From Poecilobothrus nobilitatus (taxonomy: Eukaryota > Arthropoda > Insecta > Diptera > Dolichopodidae): DNA of 64,000 nt. A program made the translations under genes and the position numbers. Below are positions 11,296 through 23,520 of the stretch, piece after piece. How positions within the stretch are numbered: the stretch's first letter is position 1; each line of letters begins with the position of its first letter. A model generated the notes under the pieces. That model had not been told where the DNA came from and did not search any database. It worked only from the letters and a program-made list of their open reading frames with translations. The stretch covers positions 92,290,670 to 92,354,669 of the forward strand of contig OX352773.1 in the NCBI GenBank assembly GCA_947095535.1, given 5' to 3'.

Positions 11296-14026
11296 AAAAA
11301 TATTTTTTAAACAAAAAACTGACATTACTGGCATTCTAACTAAATTCTAAAAAAAAAAAAAAAAAAACTATTATTTAAAATTTTTATCGACATCAATGGT
11401 ATTCACATACACTTAAATTTCTTACATACCTAAGTTTTTTTTTTTTATTTTTGAGTGCACTCTTTAAAATGTCAATTACCTTCTTACTTTTCAATTTCCT
11501 TTTTTTCACAGAGAAATTGACAATTATTGTATAAATTTAGAAGAAAAATATATATACTCGTGTATGTATATATATATATGTATGTAAAATTACTGTGTCA
11601 CTTTATGTCAACATAAATGAATTGAATTCTCAATAAATTTCTGTAATTTTCAATTGATAGGAATTATTTGGAGTACCCAGAAGAAATTGAAATATTGTAA
11701 AGCAAATAATTAAAGTTGAAAATATTTTCTACATTTTAAAAGGAAACTATCTATTTTATTTTTCCTTCGAATTGTTGAAAAAATGTTGTTATTAAAAATT
11801 TTAGAACTTAAAAATCTTTATTTCTTTCAATTGTGGTATCGTTATTCTGAATCGCAAATTCATTCTTCTTTCAGAATTAATTTTTTTTTTATTCAAAATG
11901 ATATTTTTGAGTGTTTTAATATTAAAATTTTATTTTATTGTGTAGTTTGGAATTAAAATAAATTTCCTTTAAATTAATGCTTACCCGAAATGCAAATATA
12001 CTTTCACATCAGAAATGCACTTTTTTGGCTTTATTTAAATCTCACATATGAAATAAAGCCAAAACCATGAACTTTTTGTTTTCGGCGTTATTTCATTTTT
12101 AAAAATAAATAAAAGTCAAAAATATTTTTTAGGAGGTATGCTTTCATATAATTTTCATTCTAATTCTTTTTTTTTTTACTCTAAAATCCTTCTTAATTTT
12201 TCTTTTTACATAATATATATTTGCTGTCACCCCCAAATCCCAATTAATCAAATTTTTAAAACGCTGATTTTGTAACCAATTCTAAAATTCCTCAGATTTT
12301 ATTTTAAGTATCTTGTTGTTGAAATATAATGTAAAATAATTAATTAGAAGGCATTTTATAGTTGGTTAAAAAAACAAGGTTGGGCCCTTTTTCAGAATAT
12401 CCTTTAACAAATTTACTTTTAACAAAATTTATGGGAAAACGTATTTTAAGTCTTTCCACATTTAACAAAAAGAAAATAAGGAATATCAAATAAAGCTAAG
12501 CCAAAGATTTAGGTAACAAAATTAAATAGTGACGCCAACAAACGATGCAAATCAAGATTCGGATTTATTTTGTGGTTTTTGTCTTTTTTTTAAATATTTA
12601 TTTGAGAATCTAATATATTTTATATAAACCCTTTGATACCCTAAAACAAGGCTAGTAAAATATTTGTTTTATTAATTTTAGAAATTTTTTTTTTATCTTA
12701 GGAGTCGTAGCTCTAGTATAAATGTATTTTCCAATTCATTAAATTAATTTGAAGTGTTTGGCATTAATTTATTAATTTTATATGAAGTATGAGATAACAT
12801 GTCGAGCTCTGGAATCAATTAGAAGTATTAATACAAAGATTCTGCTTTAATTAATGAAAAAATGAAAATATTGCTGAGAAAAAGCATTTAACAACCTAAG
12901 GCTTTTAAAAGAAAAATAAATCAGCTGTGGCCACAACAGAACCGATCGCAGGACCAAGATAATTTAATATTTGTTTTTTAAATAGGGTTATTTATATTAT
13001 ATAAGACCTATTTTATATAAATAATGTATATGAAACATGTTTATAGCTATATTATCTGTTATTTGCAAATTTTATATATTATTTATATTTTATGTACGTT
13101 TTATGTACAAAACTATAAAATTGGAAAAAAAAAGTTTTCATACAAAATAAATTCCGTATTAGTAAAAATGACAGAAAAAAATCGTGTTAATATTTCTGTT
13201 GTAATTTACCAAATTCGAGATATTTACGTCGAAATCTTAAATAAGAAATTTTATCGAATTGCGTTCTTCTATTTGAGCTGTACACGTGCCCACAGAAAGA
13301 CAAACACACAGACAGACATCACTTCAACAACACTTAATTTAACTTTCTACGTACCGGAGAAATGTATGTATAGAAAAATTTAAGGTTAGAAATTTTGGTA
13401 CCTTTACAATACCGGTAAAAATAAAAGTCGGCTTGAATACAATTTAACTGAATATCGTTTACCAGATACCAGAATACCAGATATTCCATATTTGCGAATA
13501 ATATTTTTTTTTAAATATAGAAATATAATACATATACAAACTGAATTTAATCCTAAGAATACCTAAAACTCGATTAATGATTACCGAATTCTGAGAAAAA
13601 TAAATTGCAATCAACAATTCTTTTTCAACCAATTATTTTTTCAATTATTTTTCATTTCATTTATACCAAATGTCAAACCATATGATAATTTAATTTAAAT
13701 ATCTGATCTCTCCATTAAATATATCTAATTTCAATATATACAATTAAAAAATAATATAAACCATAAACCATATATTTTAATTGATTACTTTTGAAAATTG
13801 TTATATCTATATAAAATTATCTGTTAAAGTAATGGTCAAATTCCTATTGAAATTGTTGTTTTTCCTGTGAAATTTTACGCTGTAAATATTGAGAGTTAAC
13901 TGTAAAATTACAAGTTTTGGTTTTTTTACTTTAGTTAAAAAATCCTAAATATTCTAAATATTATGTATTCGATGTTAATTTGAAAAATAATTTTTGCAAA
14001 AAAGTGAACACCAAATGAATATTAAA
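11296..14026. other. AT-rich DNA with minor repeats
   Basis: No gene. A perfect 14-bp inverted repeat (TTTTGGCTTTATTT, 12023-12036, with its complement at 12051-12064) surrounds a 14-base loop. About 12240-12330 holds a degraded R5 repeat (TTTGTAACCAATTCTAAAAT). The 119-codon open frame at 13024-13383 is low-complexity at its start and has no domain. The end of that frame contains ACAGACAGACATCACTTC, which looks like repeat-derived microsatellite. Confidence 0.55.
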
Positions 14027-14815
14027 CAAGGCAGAATGTAAATCAACGGTTTTAAAAGTGCACATTTCCAAAAGACAATACAAACTATTTAGAAAATTTG
14101 AAAATATCATATAATAAGAAAAAATGTGAAAATAGAACTTTTTTGCAATTTTGAGGGGTTGTAATTCCGGAATCATATATAACTAAGAAAAACCGTTAAC
14201 ACACGTAAAAATATATTACTGGAGCTCTAATTTTTATGTCTTGTAGAAGAAAAATGTGTAATTTTTCATTTAAGAAAATTGTGTAAAAATTTTGAATTTT
14301 TGAGCCCTAATAGCTCATAAACAGGGTGTGGTCCAAAGTAATTTCTGATGAAACTTATACTAATTCTAAAAGTTCTTTTTTACCTCAAAATTTCAAGTCA
14401 TTATCTAAAAGCGTACCGGAGTTATGAAAGTAGAAAAATCATGCAAATTTTGGTTTTCACATAACAGTAAATTTAAATACTAAATTTTAAAAAATTGTAT
14501 AATTTTGATACTGGTATAGAAAGGTAAAAAAATTCCTGTCGAATAACGTTTTCAGATTGAAAAAATGTTAAGCAGAACATGAGATATACACATTTAAAAT
14601 TAGGGATTTTTCAAAGTTTGAGGGACTCTAGCTCCGTAATGGGTGGGGGTTACATGAAAAAGTTGTTCTATAACATTAATTTTTTTATGAGACCTACCCA
14701 TGGTTAACATTTTTTTTTCTATCTTTATCGGTGTAGAACGAACGGACGAACCCACAGACGGACAGAGTGAAACTAACACACTAAAATTCAAAATTTTTTT
14801 GAAAATGTGCGAAAA
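14027..14815 (+). mobile_element. F1c element
   Basis: Same start (CAAGGCAGAATGTAAATC), the 5' subterminal GCACATTTCCAAAA and the internal order of F1a, but only one of the approximately 470-bp units before the terminal block. That block begins CTAGCTCCGTAATGGG (about 14628) and ends with a short decayed GACG region (ACGAACGGACGAAC, about 14737), then GAAAATGTGCGAAAAAC. Spurious open frames at 14600-14791 and 14700-14894 are translations of this repeat. Confidence 0.75.
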
Positions 14816-15054
14816 ACAAATTGAAAATATTCTACTCTCGACTTTTCACAATTACTTAAATGTGCAAAGAGTTTTTTCCAGATTTTTTCTCTGAGTGAAA
14901 ACTTCAGATTTTAAATTATTGCAAATGTAAATAATTTATAAAATTAAATGAAAATGTAATGATTAACTATTGACGAAGTAATGGAATTTGAATTAATAAA
15001 TTTCAAAACATCTTCCAAATATGGTATACTTAGCGTTCTTTAAAAAGGAATACT

Positions 15055-15750
15055 TACAAAATCGCCCAAAAACAAAATCCCCAAGGGCTAAACCCTCACT
15101 TAGACAAAGTCCTCAAAAACAAAATCCTAAAAATAAAATCCCAAAAACAAAATTTCGAAAAGGAATAATGTTTTTTATACATTTAAGAATTTAAAATAAT
15201 CACATACCAATTATTAATATAATTATGAAGCTGAATTATATTTTGGAAGCTGAATTATATTTTGATATTGACATCAGAGAAGTAACGAACTATATAATCC
15301 GTTCCAGTTCCTAATACTTCCTTAAATGTTTTAGTGTTGAAGTATATATGTTAAAATAATTATTAGGAAGCCTTCTAGAGTTGTTTACAAAATCAGAGTA
15401 TTCCTTTTTCCCAGAAATATGTATATTTTGCAAAATTCTGAAACAGGAAGGATTTTAAAATTGTATTTAAAATCAAAGTGTATTTAAAATCATCATCCTT
15501 CATCTAAAGTATTTATATATGCGTATATGCGAGTTTCTGAATTAGGAACGATTTTAGAGTTGTTTAAAAAATCAGTATTGACTCCACCAGAAAAATCCTT
15601 ATACATCACTAGTATATCTTAATACAAAATATAATTCTAGTTCATAAATATATTAAATATAGCAATCGGATCATTTTTAATTTTTAAATGCATAAAAATT
15701 ATTATTCCTTTTGAGGATTTCTTTTAAGGATTTTGCTTTTTGGAAATCTT
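15055..15750. repeat. Possible foldback element, AAACAAAATCC ends
   Basis: The left end has several tandem CAAAAACAAAATCC-type units (15060-15165). The right end near 15715-15745 carries the inverse, GGATTTTGCTTTTTGG. Between them lie two R5-like stretches (GTTGTTTACAAAATCAGA near 15378 and GATTTTAGAGTTG near 15550). It could be one MITE with tandem ends, or separate repeats lying side by side. Confidence 0.35.
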
Positions 15751-15778
15751 CAACCATTTTAAAAAATTTTTAACAATT

Positions 15779-16290
15779 TGCTTATTAGCGTTACTCTGTC
15801 CGTCTGCCGGTTAGCTTACCAAACTTCTACATCGTTTGAGATAGAGCAGTGATATTTTAACCATGGGTAAATTTCGTAAAAGAATCAATATTGTGGAAGA
15901 ACTTTTTTTATGTAGCCCATCTCTTACAGAGTACAACCCGCAAAGTTGGAAATTACCCTATTTCCAAATGTGTATATTTCAAGTTCTGCTGCACATTTTT
16001 TAACTCTAAGAACGTGAAACGACTGGAAATTTTGCAAATCAATATTAAAATTAAATAATTTTTTGCTGTTTAGTATTTAAATCTACCGTTATGTAAAAAC
16101 ACAATTCTGAAAGTTTTTCTACCTTCATAATTTCGTTTCGTTTTCGTTTCGTTTTCATTTAACATTTTTAGTAAGAACCTTGAAATTTTAATAAAAGCGA
16201 GAGATATTTGGGAATTAGAATAAGATACATTTGAAAAAAAATTTAATACTTTCCCCAATATAAAAGCTATTAGGGTTCGAAGATGCATAT
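15779..16290 (-). mobile_element. F1d element, decayed
   Basis: Minus-strand F1 remnant. CTCTGTCCGTCTGCC and AAACTTCTACATCGTTTGAG (15795-15840) are the inverse of the F1 3' end. CCATGGGTAAATTTCGTAAAAG, ATGTAGCCC and TAAATCTACCGTTATGT follow in the expected inverted order. A (TTTCG)n-like stretch lies at 16134-16158. The 5' end is not clear. Confidence 0.65.
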
Positions 16291-16985
16291 TGTACGCTTT
16301 TCAAAACCTTTGATATTGCATTGTTTAAAATTTTTTATTCACTATTACAATACTTTAAACATTTTTATTATTAATTTCATATAAAATTGAGAAAACAAAA
16401 ATGTGGTTTGTGGTATTTAAATAAGTGCATAGCAAAATTTTTTCTACTCTATTAAAATATACATATATGTATGTATACGAACCCAAAGAAAAAGTAAGTT
16501 TAAATGTATTAAAATATACCTTTTCATTTCGAAACGTTCAATTACATTAATTTAATGAAAATTAAAAATCTAATAGCAACATGATATTCATTCCTTCAAA
16601 ATGTTTTAACAGATTTATTTAATATGATTAGAAGAATTAATTATTATTGGTTTAGTATTTAACCAAAAAAAAAAAAAAAAACGAAAACTTCAAAAGTATA
16701 ATTTTAATCATGGTATTAACGGATTTTAAAATTAAATTTCCACTATTTTGAATGAAATTTTTAAAAATGAAAATTTTAATGAATATTAAAATTAATACCT
16801 TTATATTTGTAGACAAAATTGCACAACCGTAATTTTTCACTTTTTGAGATAATGTATGAAATTAATTGTTTAATATCATATCTTTGCAAAAATAAGATAA
16901 TCTGCCAAAATAATAAATAAGATATCTGCCAAAATAAGATAAGCGCACATTTAATTAAAAAATATCCAAAAATGTAAAATACCGA
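16291..16985. other. AT-rich non-coding DNA
   Basis: The open frames here (16652-16840, 16776-17132 minus) are low-complexity and match no domain I recognise. Nothing else is seen. Confidence 0.5.
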
Positions 16986-17039
16986 AACTAAGATGACGAA
17001 AAAGAGGAATAAATATTTAATCCGGCTCTTGTTCGAAAA

Positions 17040-17228
17040 AGAAGAAAGTTGACTGAGAATTATTCTTAAATAAAGTTTTCGATCTGCCAGAGGAAGACTT
17101 AATTTATTTACAGCCTCTTTAAGAAGCTTCAAATGGTTTAACTCATTCTAGATATTCCAATAGGTCTAAACTGACCTATGTGTGCATCTACAACCCATTT
17201 CTATCTACCTATACCTATTATGATTAAT
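17040..17228 (+). repeat. R6 repeat, copy 1
   Basis: The blocks CTTAAATAAAGTTTTCGATC, CAAATGGTTTAACT, GGTCTAAACTGACC and TTTCTATCTACCTATACCT occur in the same order, with similar spacing, in the copy at 37255-37512. It is therefore a dispersed repeat. No coding content is visible and the class is unknown. Confidence 0.6.
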
Positions 17229-18975
17229 TAAAGAAATTGAAAATAAAAACTTCATAAAACTTGTAAAATAATCTCTATTGCTTTGGGCAATATTTAAAAT
17301 TTAATTATTGTTGAAAAGATTTCCCAAAAAATAACCAAGATTTAAGTTTCATAGGGTATTTTTCAAATTTCTATAGTGTTTTTACCTGAAGTTTTTAATT
17401 TCATTTTTATTAAAATCAATTAAAATCTTAGAACCCATTATTTTTAAGTGGCGCTAAAATATAATAACATAATAATTATACATTACTGTAGCTTCGTAAT
17501 CCCCTGCTACATAAAAAACTTATTCTACAATATTAATTTTGAGATTGACCTATATCCATAGTTTAAATTGACGATCTTCGACGCTTAATAAAAATTTGGA
17601 TAAAATAATTTTCCTGTTTCTATCTATTAATCTGATCTACCGAGAAAATGTTATTAAAATATTCTAGATATGTAAGAATAATATTTGCAATATAGGATTT
17701 CTGTTCAACTAAATCGAATTCAATTTTATATCCATTTACCACATTTGTACTACAGTTGTTGCTTGGTACTATTGTTTCACTAGAATCTTTTTTTTTAAAT
17801 AAATATAACTTTTATAAAATATCTCTGATAATAGTTGTAAATATAACTCATTAAGTTATTTTTTTCTGAAATAAATTGGTAATGTATCTGCTAATAAGGT
17901 AATAATTCTTTTTAACCTCAATTCATTCAACTAAAGATAAAAAGAATACTTTAAAAATAAAAACAAAAAAAAAAAATGATTATAAAGAAAGAAATGGAAG
18001 TGAAAAAAAAAGAAAATGAAAACTCTTTTTTTTTTTTTTTTTTTATTTTAAAATTTTCCTTTTTCCCTAGAGTAAATTCAGGGTTATACCTATGCTTGGG
18101 TTAGCAACCTTAACTTTTCAATATAAATTAATTTTTTTTTTCATTTTCTTCATAATTTTTTCTGTATTTTGATTTTTTTGTGAACCCATAAATTTTTCAG
18201 AAATTATTGACATAAAAATTTTGTATTCTTTACAAATAAATAATAAAATTATTATTGATGGTTATAGATTTATTTATATATATAATATAAATACAAGGTG
18301 TGCAATTATTTAAAATGGTTTTGGATCGGATCATCTTCTCGGTCCATATGAATTAAAATATGATTCATTTACTTTATTATTGCATTGGTCTAGTTGCACC
18401 AAATGAAGGTCAACTTTTGTCAGAAATACTTTTTAAATTCGTATTCTATAAAGATATTTTCATATTTTTGGATTTACCTCCTGATTTTAAAAACTTGAGT
18501 TTGTTTTCTCATTACTTAATACTAAGCTAACTTTTAAAAGTCATAGCGTAATGCTAAGTAACATATTAAAATGAATTAATTCTTGATATTTTCTGAAACT
18601 TATTTGAAAAGAAATTAAATTCTGAGTTTTATTCGAAAGCTTCATTTGTTGTATTTGTATACTCTATGAAAATATTTTTTTTTCTTTTACTGCGGATGTA
18701 GTCCCCTATTATAATGTAAATTAGATATTTGGAAAATCAATTTATAAAAAATCGTTTGAATTACAAAAAAAAAAACAAAATAAACCGTCTCTAACTAAAA
18801 AATAACACCTACAAAAATTTCAATTATAATTTAGTTAATAAAATTTTACCGTCATCCAAATAACCATTGAGTTATTAAAAATTATTACTATTTTATAAAA
18901 AACTTTATTGGGGCTTTGGGACAATTCATAAAAGTTTTACAAGCTTTGTTTAAAAAGATTCTTTTTTTTTTCTTT
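17229..18975. other. AT-rich DNA with a decayed F1 piece
   Basis: About 17490-17575 holds a plus-strand F1 remnant (CTGTAGCTTCGTAATCCCC, GCTACATAAAAAACTTATTC, TATTAATTTTGAGATTGACC). The remainder is AT-rich with no other recognisable structure. Confidence 0.5.
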
Positions 18976-18977
18976 TC

Positions 18978-19345
18978 CTAAGGGAGGTGGGAATCTTCCA
19001 AAGACACAAGAATTTCCCCCTTGGTAGTGTTAGATTCTTACTGACTAAAATCACCTCCATTTTAGCCAATATAATGGGATAAAACGCAGTATATTGGCTA
19101 GGGAGTAGGGATAGGAAAGGATAGGAAATGGATACGGAAACATTGAATTGGGAGTGGGACTGTAAGGAAACAATGAATCCGGCTATTATTATTACTATTT
19201 TGCTAACAGTGACTATAGCCGTTACAATAGTTACAACATGTAGTTGTATATAACACCTTACTAAATGAGGTAATTATTGAAGGCAACCCCCACTGTCACT
19301 GTAGCGGCTGTTATTATTGATATTAGTATTCTTATTATGTTTATA
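18978..19345 (+). repeat. R7 repeat, copy 1
   Basis: A 250-370 bp block of mixed composition: CCTAAGGGAGGTGGGAAT, CTTCCAAAGACAC, CCAATATAATGGGAT, GGGAGTAGGGATAGGAAA, GGAAACATTGAATTGGGAGTG, GTAAGGAAACA, TGAATCCG, TTTTGCTAACAGTGAC. The same blocks occur in reverse orientation at 55715-55957. The distal part (19290-19320) carries CACTGTCACTGTAGCGGC, loosely inverse to the internal GTGACTATAGCCG. No coding frame; likely a non-autonomous DNA element. Confidence 0.65.
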
Positions 19346-20948
19346 TAAATTTATTAAACTTTTCTTTTATACTAAGGATTTAAATAATTTAGGATAATTA
19401 CAAATAAATAAATCAATATAAGATTTATTCTTAAAAAATATTTTGAATAAGATTTTGTTTTCTTCAATTTTTATTAAAATAAATCCTAGTTTCTTTTTTT
19501 CATTACAAAAAATACTAAATAACTTTTTTGTAATTCCTTTTTTCTTTATACAATCAAAGTTTTTGAATTTTCACTAAATATACATGTAGTATTTTTTTCT
19601 TGCAAAGTTTAAGTCGTAAAAAAGCAACTTAATTGTATTTGTATAATATGTAATTAATTGGTTTGTGTCTATTATTGAATTATTGATGATTGGTTTGTGA
19701 CTGCAATTCACGTCAACTTATTTCCACAAATAAGGAATTTATAGAAAAATGGCAGAACTATAGCTTTTGAAACATAACTGATTCAAGACAGATATTTAAC
19801 TAAAATATATATATATATAAATAGTTTATTGCTTAATTCTTTAATAAGTTGTTTTATATATTGGCAGAACATATAAAAATTATAGTAAACAATTTGGTTT
19901 TTTCCTTTATTCAGAAAATTGATGCAGCACTTTAACTTTTTGTTAACTATCAATTTGAATGACGAACTGCTAGTCCAGTCGAATTAAAATTATTAAAAAT
20001 TTTTGTAAATAGAAAATAAGCATTTATTCAAAAATTAAAAAAAAAAAACCTACCATTAATGTATTTTCCCATATATACATATTTATTTTTTTTTTTTCAA
20101 TTTCCCGCTATGAAAACCATATCTAACAATCGTTTCAATATTTATTTTTATTTCATTTCTATTATATTTTCTTTACAATAATCCTTTATAATAAAGTTGT
20201 ATAAAATATATAAGATAAACTCTGTTATACCTAAATAACCTACAAATTTGTTGTAATAAGGTGATTTAGACTAAACATACATATATTATATAAAAAAAAA
20301 AAACAAAATAATATTTTCTTTTTTGTCAGAAAATTCATCACGCAAAAGGATGTTAAAATTTTCCATTTTTTTTCAAAAAAAAAATAAAAAAAATTTTAAA
20401 TTTTTTGTTTTATTTTTTCTTATGAATTTTTTATTCGATCGTAAATCAAATTATAAAAAAAAAAAAAAATAATAAAAAACTTGAGAACCGAAATATATAT
20501 TTTATTTTTTTTAGTATAAAGTGTTATACATATATGCATATATAATATATATATAAATATTTTGGGTTAAGCTCTCTTAACTATTATACAGTTCATTAAA
20601 AAACATTGAAAAAGACTTTTAGATTGAATAGAAATATGTTTTTTTTTTTTGTGTTTTATATTTAATTTACGTAAATTTATTTAACTCTTATAGAAAATAA
20701 GTTTACAATGAAAATTATATATTATATGAGCTTTGAATAATAATAAAATTTGATATGATTATCATTACCCTTAAAAAAAATGAAAATCATATTTGAAGTT
20801 TGCCTAAGTATATGCAATTTTCGTTTTGGATTGATTCTGGTTAAAATAACTTTTAATCTTTTAGAGTTTAGAGTTTAGACAATTAAGAAACTTATCAAAA
20901 TAGTTTTAAGATACAAATTTAGAAAAGATGTAAAATAAATTAAAATCA
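19346..20948. other. AT-rich non-coding DNA
   Basis: Poly(A)/poly(T) runs and TA-rich microsatellite-like tracts only. No element or frame is recognised. Confidence 0.6.
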
Positions 20949-21033
20949 GCCCACAATGGCCCTGGCAGCCGAGGGCTTTACCAATATTGCGTAATTGTGT
21001 AATACGTAATATTCAAAAATAAATAAATAAATA
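20949..21033 (+). mobile_element. SINE 3' half
   Basis: Matches the 3' module of the 5817 SINE: AATGGCCCTGGCAGCCGAGG, CAATATTGCGTAATTG, GTAATATTCAAAAATAAAT, then an (AAAT)n tail. The tRNA-like head is missing. A complete copy of the same family begins directly in its tail. Confidence 0.7.
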
Positions 21034-21320
21034 GAGGGGGATTCGGTAACCTAGTGGGTAGGCGTGTGGCGTATTAATCGAAGGAGTGTTGGTTCGATCC
21101 CTGCACAGGTCGTAAGTGTTTTTTCCCCCCTTACATTACATACCCTCCTTACGATCAAATATAATGTAAATATATAGTATATAATATAAACAAAATAAAT
21201 AATAGAATATAATTTAATAACAGTATAAAAACCTATAATCGCCTTTAGTAGCCTATGGTTCAATAATATTGCATTACATTTATGTATGTAATATTAATAT
21301 AAATAAATAAATAAATAAAT
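21034..21320 (+). mobile_element. tRNA-derived SINE inserted in a SINE tail
   Basis: Full-length copy closely matching the 5817 copy: GGTAACCTAGTGGGTAGG (A box), TTGGTTCGATCCCTGCACAG (B box), CAGGTCGTAAGTG, CCTTTAGTAGCCTATGG and an (AAAT)n tail. It sits within the (AAAT)n tail of the preceding SINE fragment, so the tail itself was probably the target. An antisense open frame over this stretch is a by-product of the repeat. Confidence 0.85.
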
Positions 21321-21489
21321 CCTTTAGAGTATATGTGGTTAAAGTCATGGTGTATATTCTACTGACAGAGTAGAAGTATTTTACTTAAAAAAATCCCATT
21401 ACAACCAATTATAAAATGTAAAATATAAGTATTATAAGTATGATACTAACAAAAAAAAAAAAAAAATTTATAAAAACTAAACTAAATAA

Positions 21490-21600
21490 TAATAGTATTT
21501 AATCTATAATAATCTTAGGAGCCGAAAATTTTAATAACATTGTATAATCCTATGTAATATTTAATAATACATATTAAAGTAAATAAATAAAAAATAAATA
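21490..21600 (+). mobile_element. Decayed SINE 3' end
   Basis: ATAATCTTAGGAGCCGAAAAT, AATAACATTGTATAATCC, GTAATATTTAATAATACA and a final AAATAAATAAA tail parallel the SINE 3' module, with many substitutions. Confidence 0.5.
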
Positions 21601-22087
21601 ATCCTTTTCATTGGAAACAGATAAAATGAAGATATCTTTAAAATAAAATATATATATGTACCGGTTTATCGTTTATAATTAACATTGTTGGAAATAGATC
21701 TTAATTTATCGTTTTGTACTTAATAATATGTATTTACAATTAAATTAAGTTAAGAAAATCAAAATAGCAAATATATTAAGATCATAATTAAGATCTCCAA
21801 AACTTGAAAACTCATACTAGAGGTATTAGTTTTAATTAAATATGAAAATTGTCACCTTCTCATTTTTAACTTTAAGGAACTAATGTATATTTATTTATTT
21901 TCGTGTATGGGAAGCATTATACGTGTACGGGAAGCAAAACCACCTTTCGCTTTCGGGTGTGGTTATATTTACAGCTTATAACAATGATTAGTTTTAAGTC
22001 TTTAATGAAAAATAATTAATTTAACAAAGTGAAAAATTTTTAAACATATAAGATAATTCATTCAACAAAAATTATTTTATAAACCTA
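21601..22087. other. AT-rich DNA
   Basis: Mostly AT-rich. A short direct repeat (GTGTATGGGAAGCA and GTGTACGGGAAGCA, about 21903-21935) is the only structure noticed. Confidence 0.5.
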
Positions 22088-23520
22088 AAAAGGTAATACA
22101 TGAGCTTCAAATTCATGTTCGTTGTCCAATGTGGGGCGGTTCGCAATGGAGCCATCCTTCCATGTTAACAGCCTAGGTCAGCGCCCACCAGGACTCCATC
22201 ACTAGTTTATTCAGTAACACTGAGTAATGTGACAGACCGACTCAGGATCGCTATTCATTTGGATGTTTCTTTATTGCTGCTGTGTGCTTGTTCTATAATG
22301 TCTAACTTTGTTTTGGTTTAGTGTAGAAGATTAATTTATAAGACTCACAGTTCATACTTGTGTTTCCTTTGTTGTTGTTGTGTTTAGGATGTCTTCCTTC
22401 GTTTTGAATCTGATGTTAAAATTTTTTCTCATATGCCGAAGTCCTTGCACACCCTGATTATTTCTATGATGTTATGGTTGATTATTGCATTAATAATGAG
22501 CTGATGTTTGGACATCCTTGATATATTCTGCACTCTTTGAATATGTTTTGTCGAGACGCTTTCGTTACAGAACTTGCACTTTTCTGGTGTTTGTCCACTT
22601 TACCAGTGGGTTGTCGATACCAGGGTTGCCTTTAATTGAATTCTCATGATTTTGATTTGAGTCTGTCCTTAGTCCTTAGCTGCGTCCATGTGTTTGAAAA
22701 TTATTTTATTGATCTCAGGTTGCGTTTCCTTCATCAGGGTTTCATTCATGGTGTTGACGATTTGTCGTTTCGCTTGTGTATATAATGTGCTGACGTTCAT
22801 TTCTTTTGGCTCCATAATGACGTCTCTGGCGGTTTTGTTCGCCAGTTCATTTCCCTATATCCCAACGTGTCCGGAGATGCACACAAGTTTGATTTTGTCT
22901 TTCATCTCGTTTAGTTTATGTTGTAACTCTTTAATCTGTGGTTCGTCAGAAAATAAGTTCTCCATCGCATGCAGAGTACTGAAACTATCAGTATATATTA
23001 CCGCATTTTGTCCTTGTCTTGCGCAGATTTCAAGTGCTTCTTTTACGGCTGCGAGTTCCTCTAGAAATATGCAGGTGTCTATATAGTGAGTTAGCTGTGG
23101 TTAGTTCGTTGAATTTGGCTATAGGGGTGTCAATCTCTGATTTTCTGATGAGCCATGGTGGTCCATGGTGTTCAGCGGTGTATGTTTTGGTGATGTTTAT
23201 TTCATATTGTTTGTAAGTTGCTATTGCTTTGTCTATTGCTGATGTGGGTTTATTTTTCCCTGTTGTTCAAGTTTGTTGCATACAGTTTCGTAGAATGGGT
23301 GGTTTGTATTTGTTATTGCTTTAGCGATAGTTCTATATTCGAGTTTATCTCTTCTCAGCACGAAGGTTGATATGTTTGTTAACAATCTCAACATGTTGAC
23401 ATTTGAGCATTGGAGTGATCCGGTTGCTGTCCGTATCACTTTGTTTATTGCGATTTGTATCTTTTCGATGTTAGCCATCGTTGAGAATCCATAAACTCCG
23501 ATCATGTTGTCAGAATATGA
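22088..23520 (-). mobile_element. 5'-truncated non-LTR element with RNase H
   Basis: The base composition is clearly less AT-rich than the flanks. On the minus strand it runs from the end of a reverse-transcriptase ORF (about 23520) through RNase H and a zinc-knuckle-like tail to a stop near 22432. About 340 bp of 3' UTR follow, with a GC-rich patch at 22120-22200. No target duplication was identified by eye. Possession of an RNase H domain separates it from the jockey-like copies at 6-9 kb and suggests an I, R1 or LOA-type lineage. Confidence 0.75.
22432..23520 (-). pseudogene. RT C-terminus plus RNase H of non-LTR ORF2
   Basis: The minus frame 23233-23505 encodes the region after the reverse transcriptase (IEKIQIAINKVIRTATGSL, LRRDKLEYRTIAKA). 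After frameshifts or loss at 23070-23230, RNase H coding resumes: ELAAVKEALEICA, then the acidic motif IYTDSFSTLHAM (about 22975-23003), then LVCISGHVGI and GNELANKTARD. An in-frame TAG at 22855-22857 sits between GHVGI and GNEL, where the family normally has a sense codon. The first catalytic RNase H strand is not recognisable. Downstream are PEKCKFCN and KHIQRV, a zinc-knuckle-like tail, and the end RVCKDFGI. The domain degrades the RNA strand during cDNA synthesis. It is a pseudogene. Confidence 0.8.

Noticed and set aside
13024..13383. 119-codon plus-strand open frame
   Set aside because: Rich in Ile, Tyr and Lys from AT-rich DNA, no recognisable domain, and the 3' part looks microsatellite-derived.
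16776..17132. 118-codon minus-strand open frame
   Set aside because: Low complexity, and overlaps the R6 repeat. No family signal.
22688..23216. Plus-strand frames of 132 and 65 codons
   Set aside because: Antisense of the RNase H coding region of the minus-strand element.
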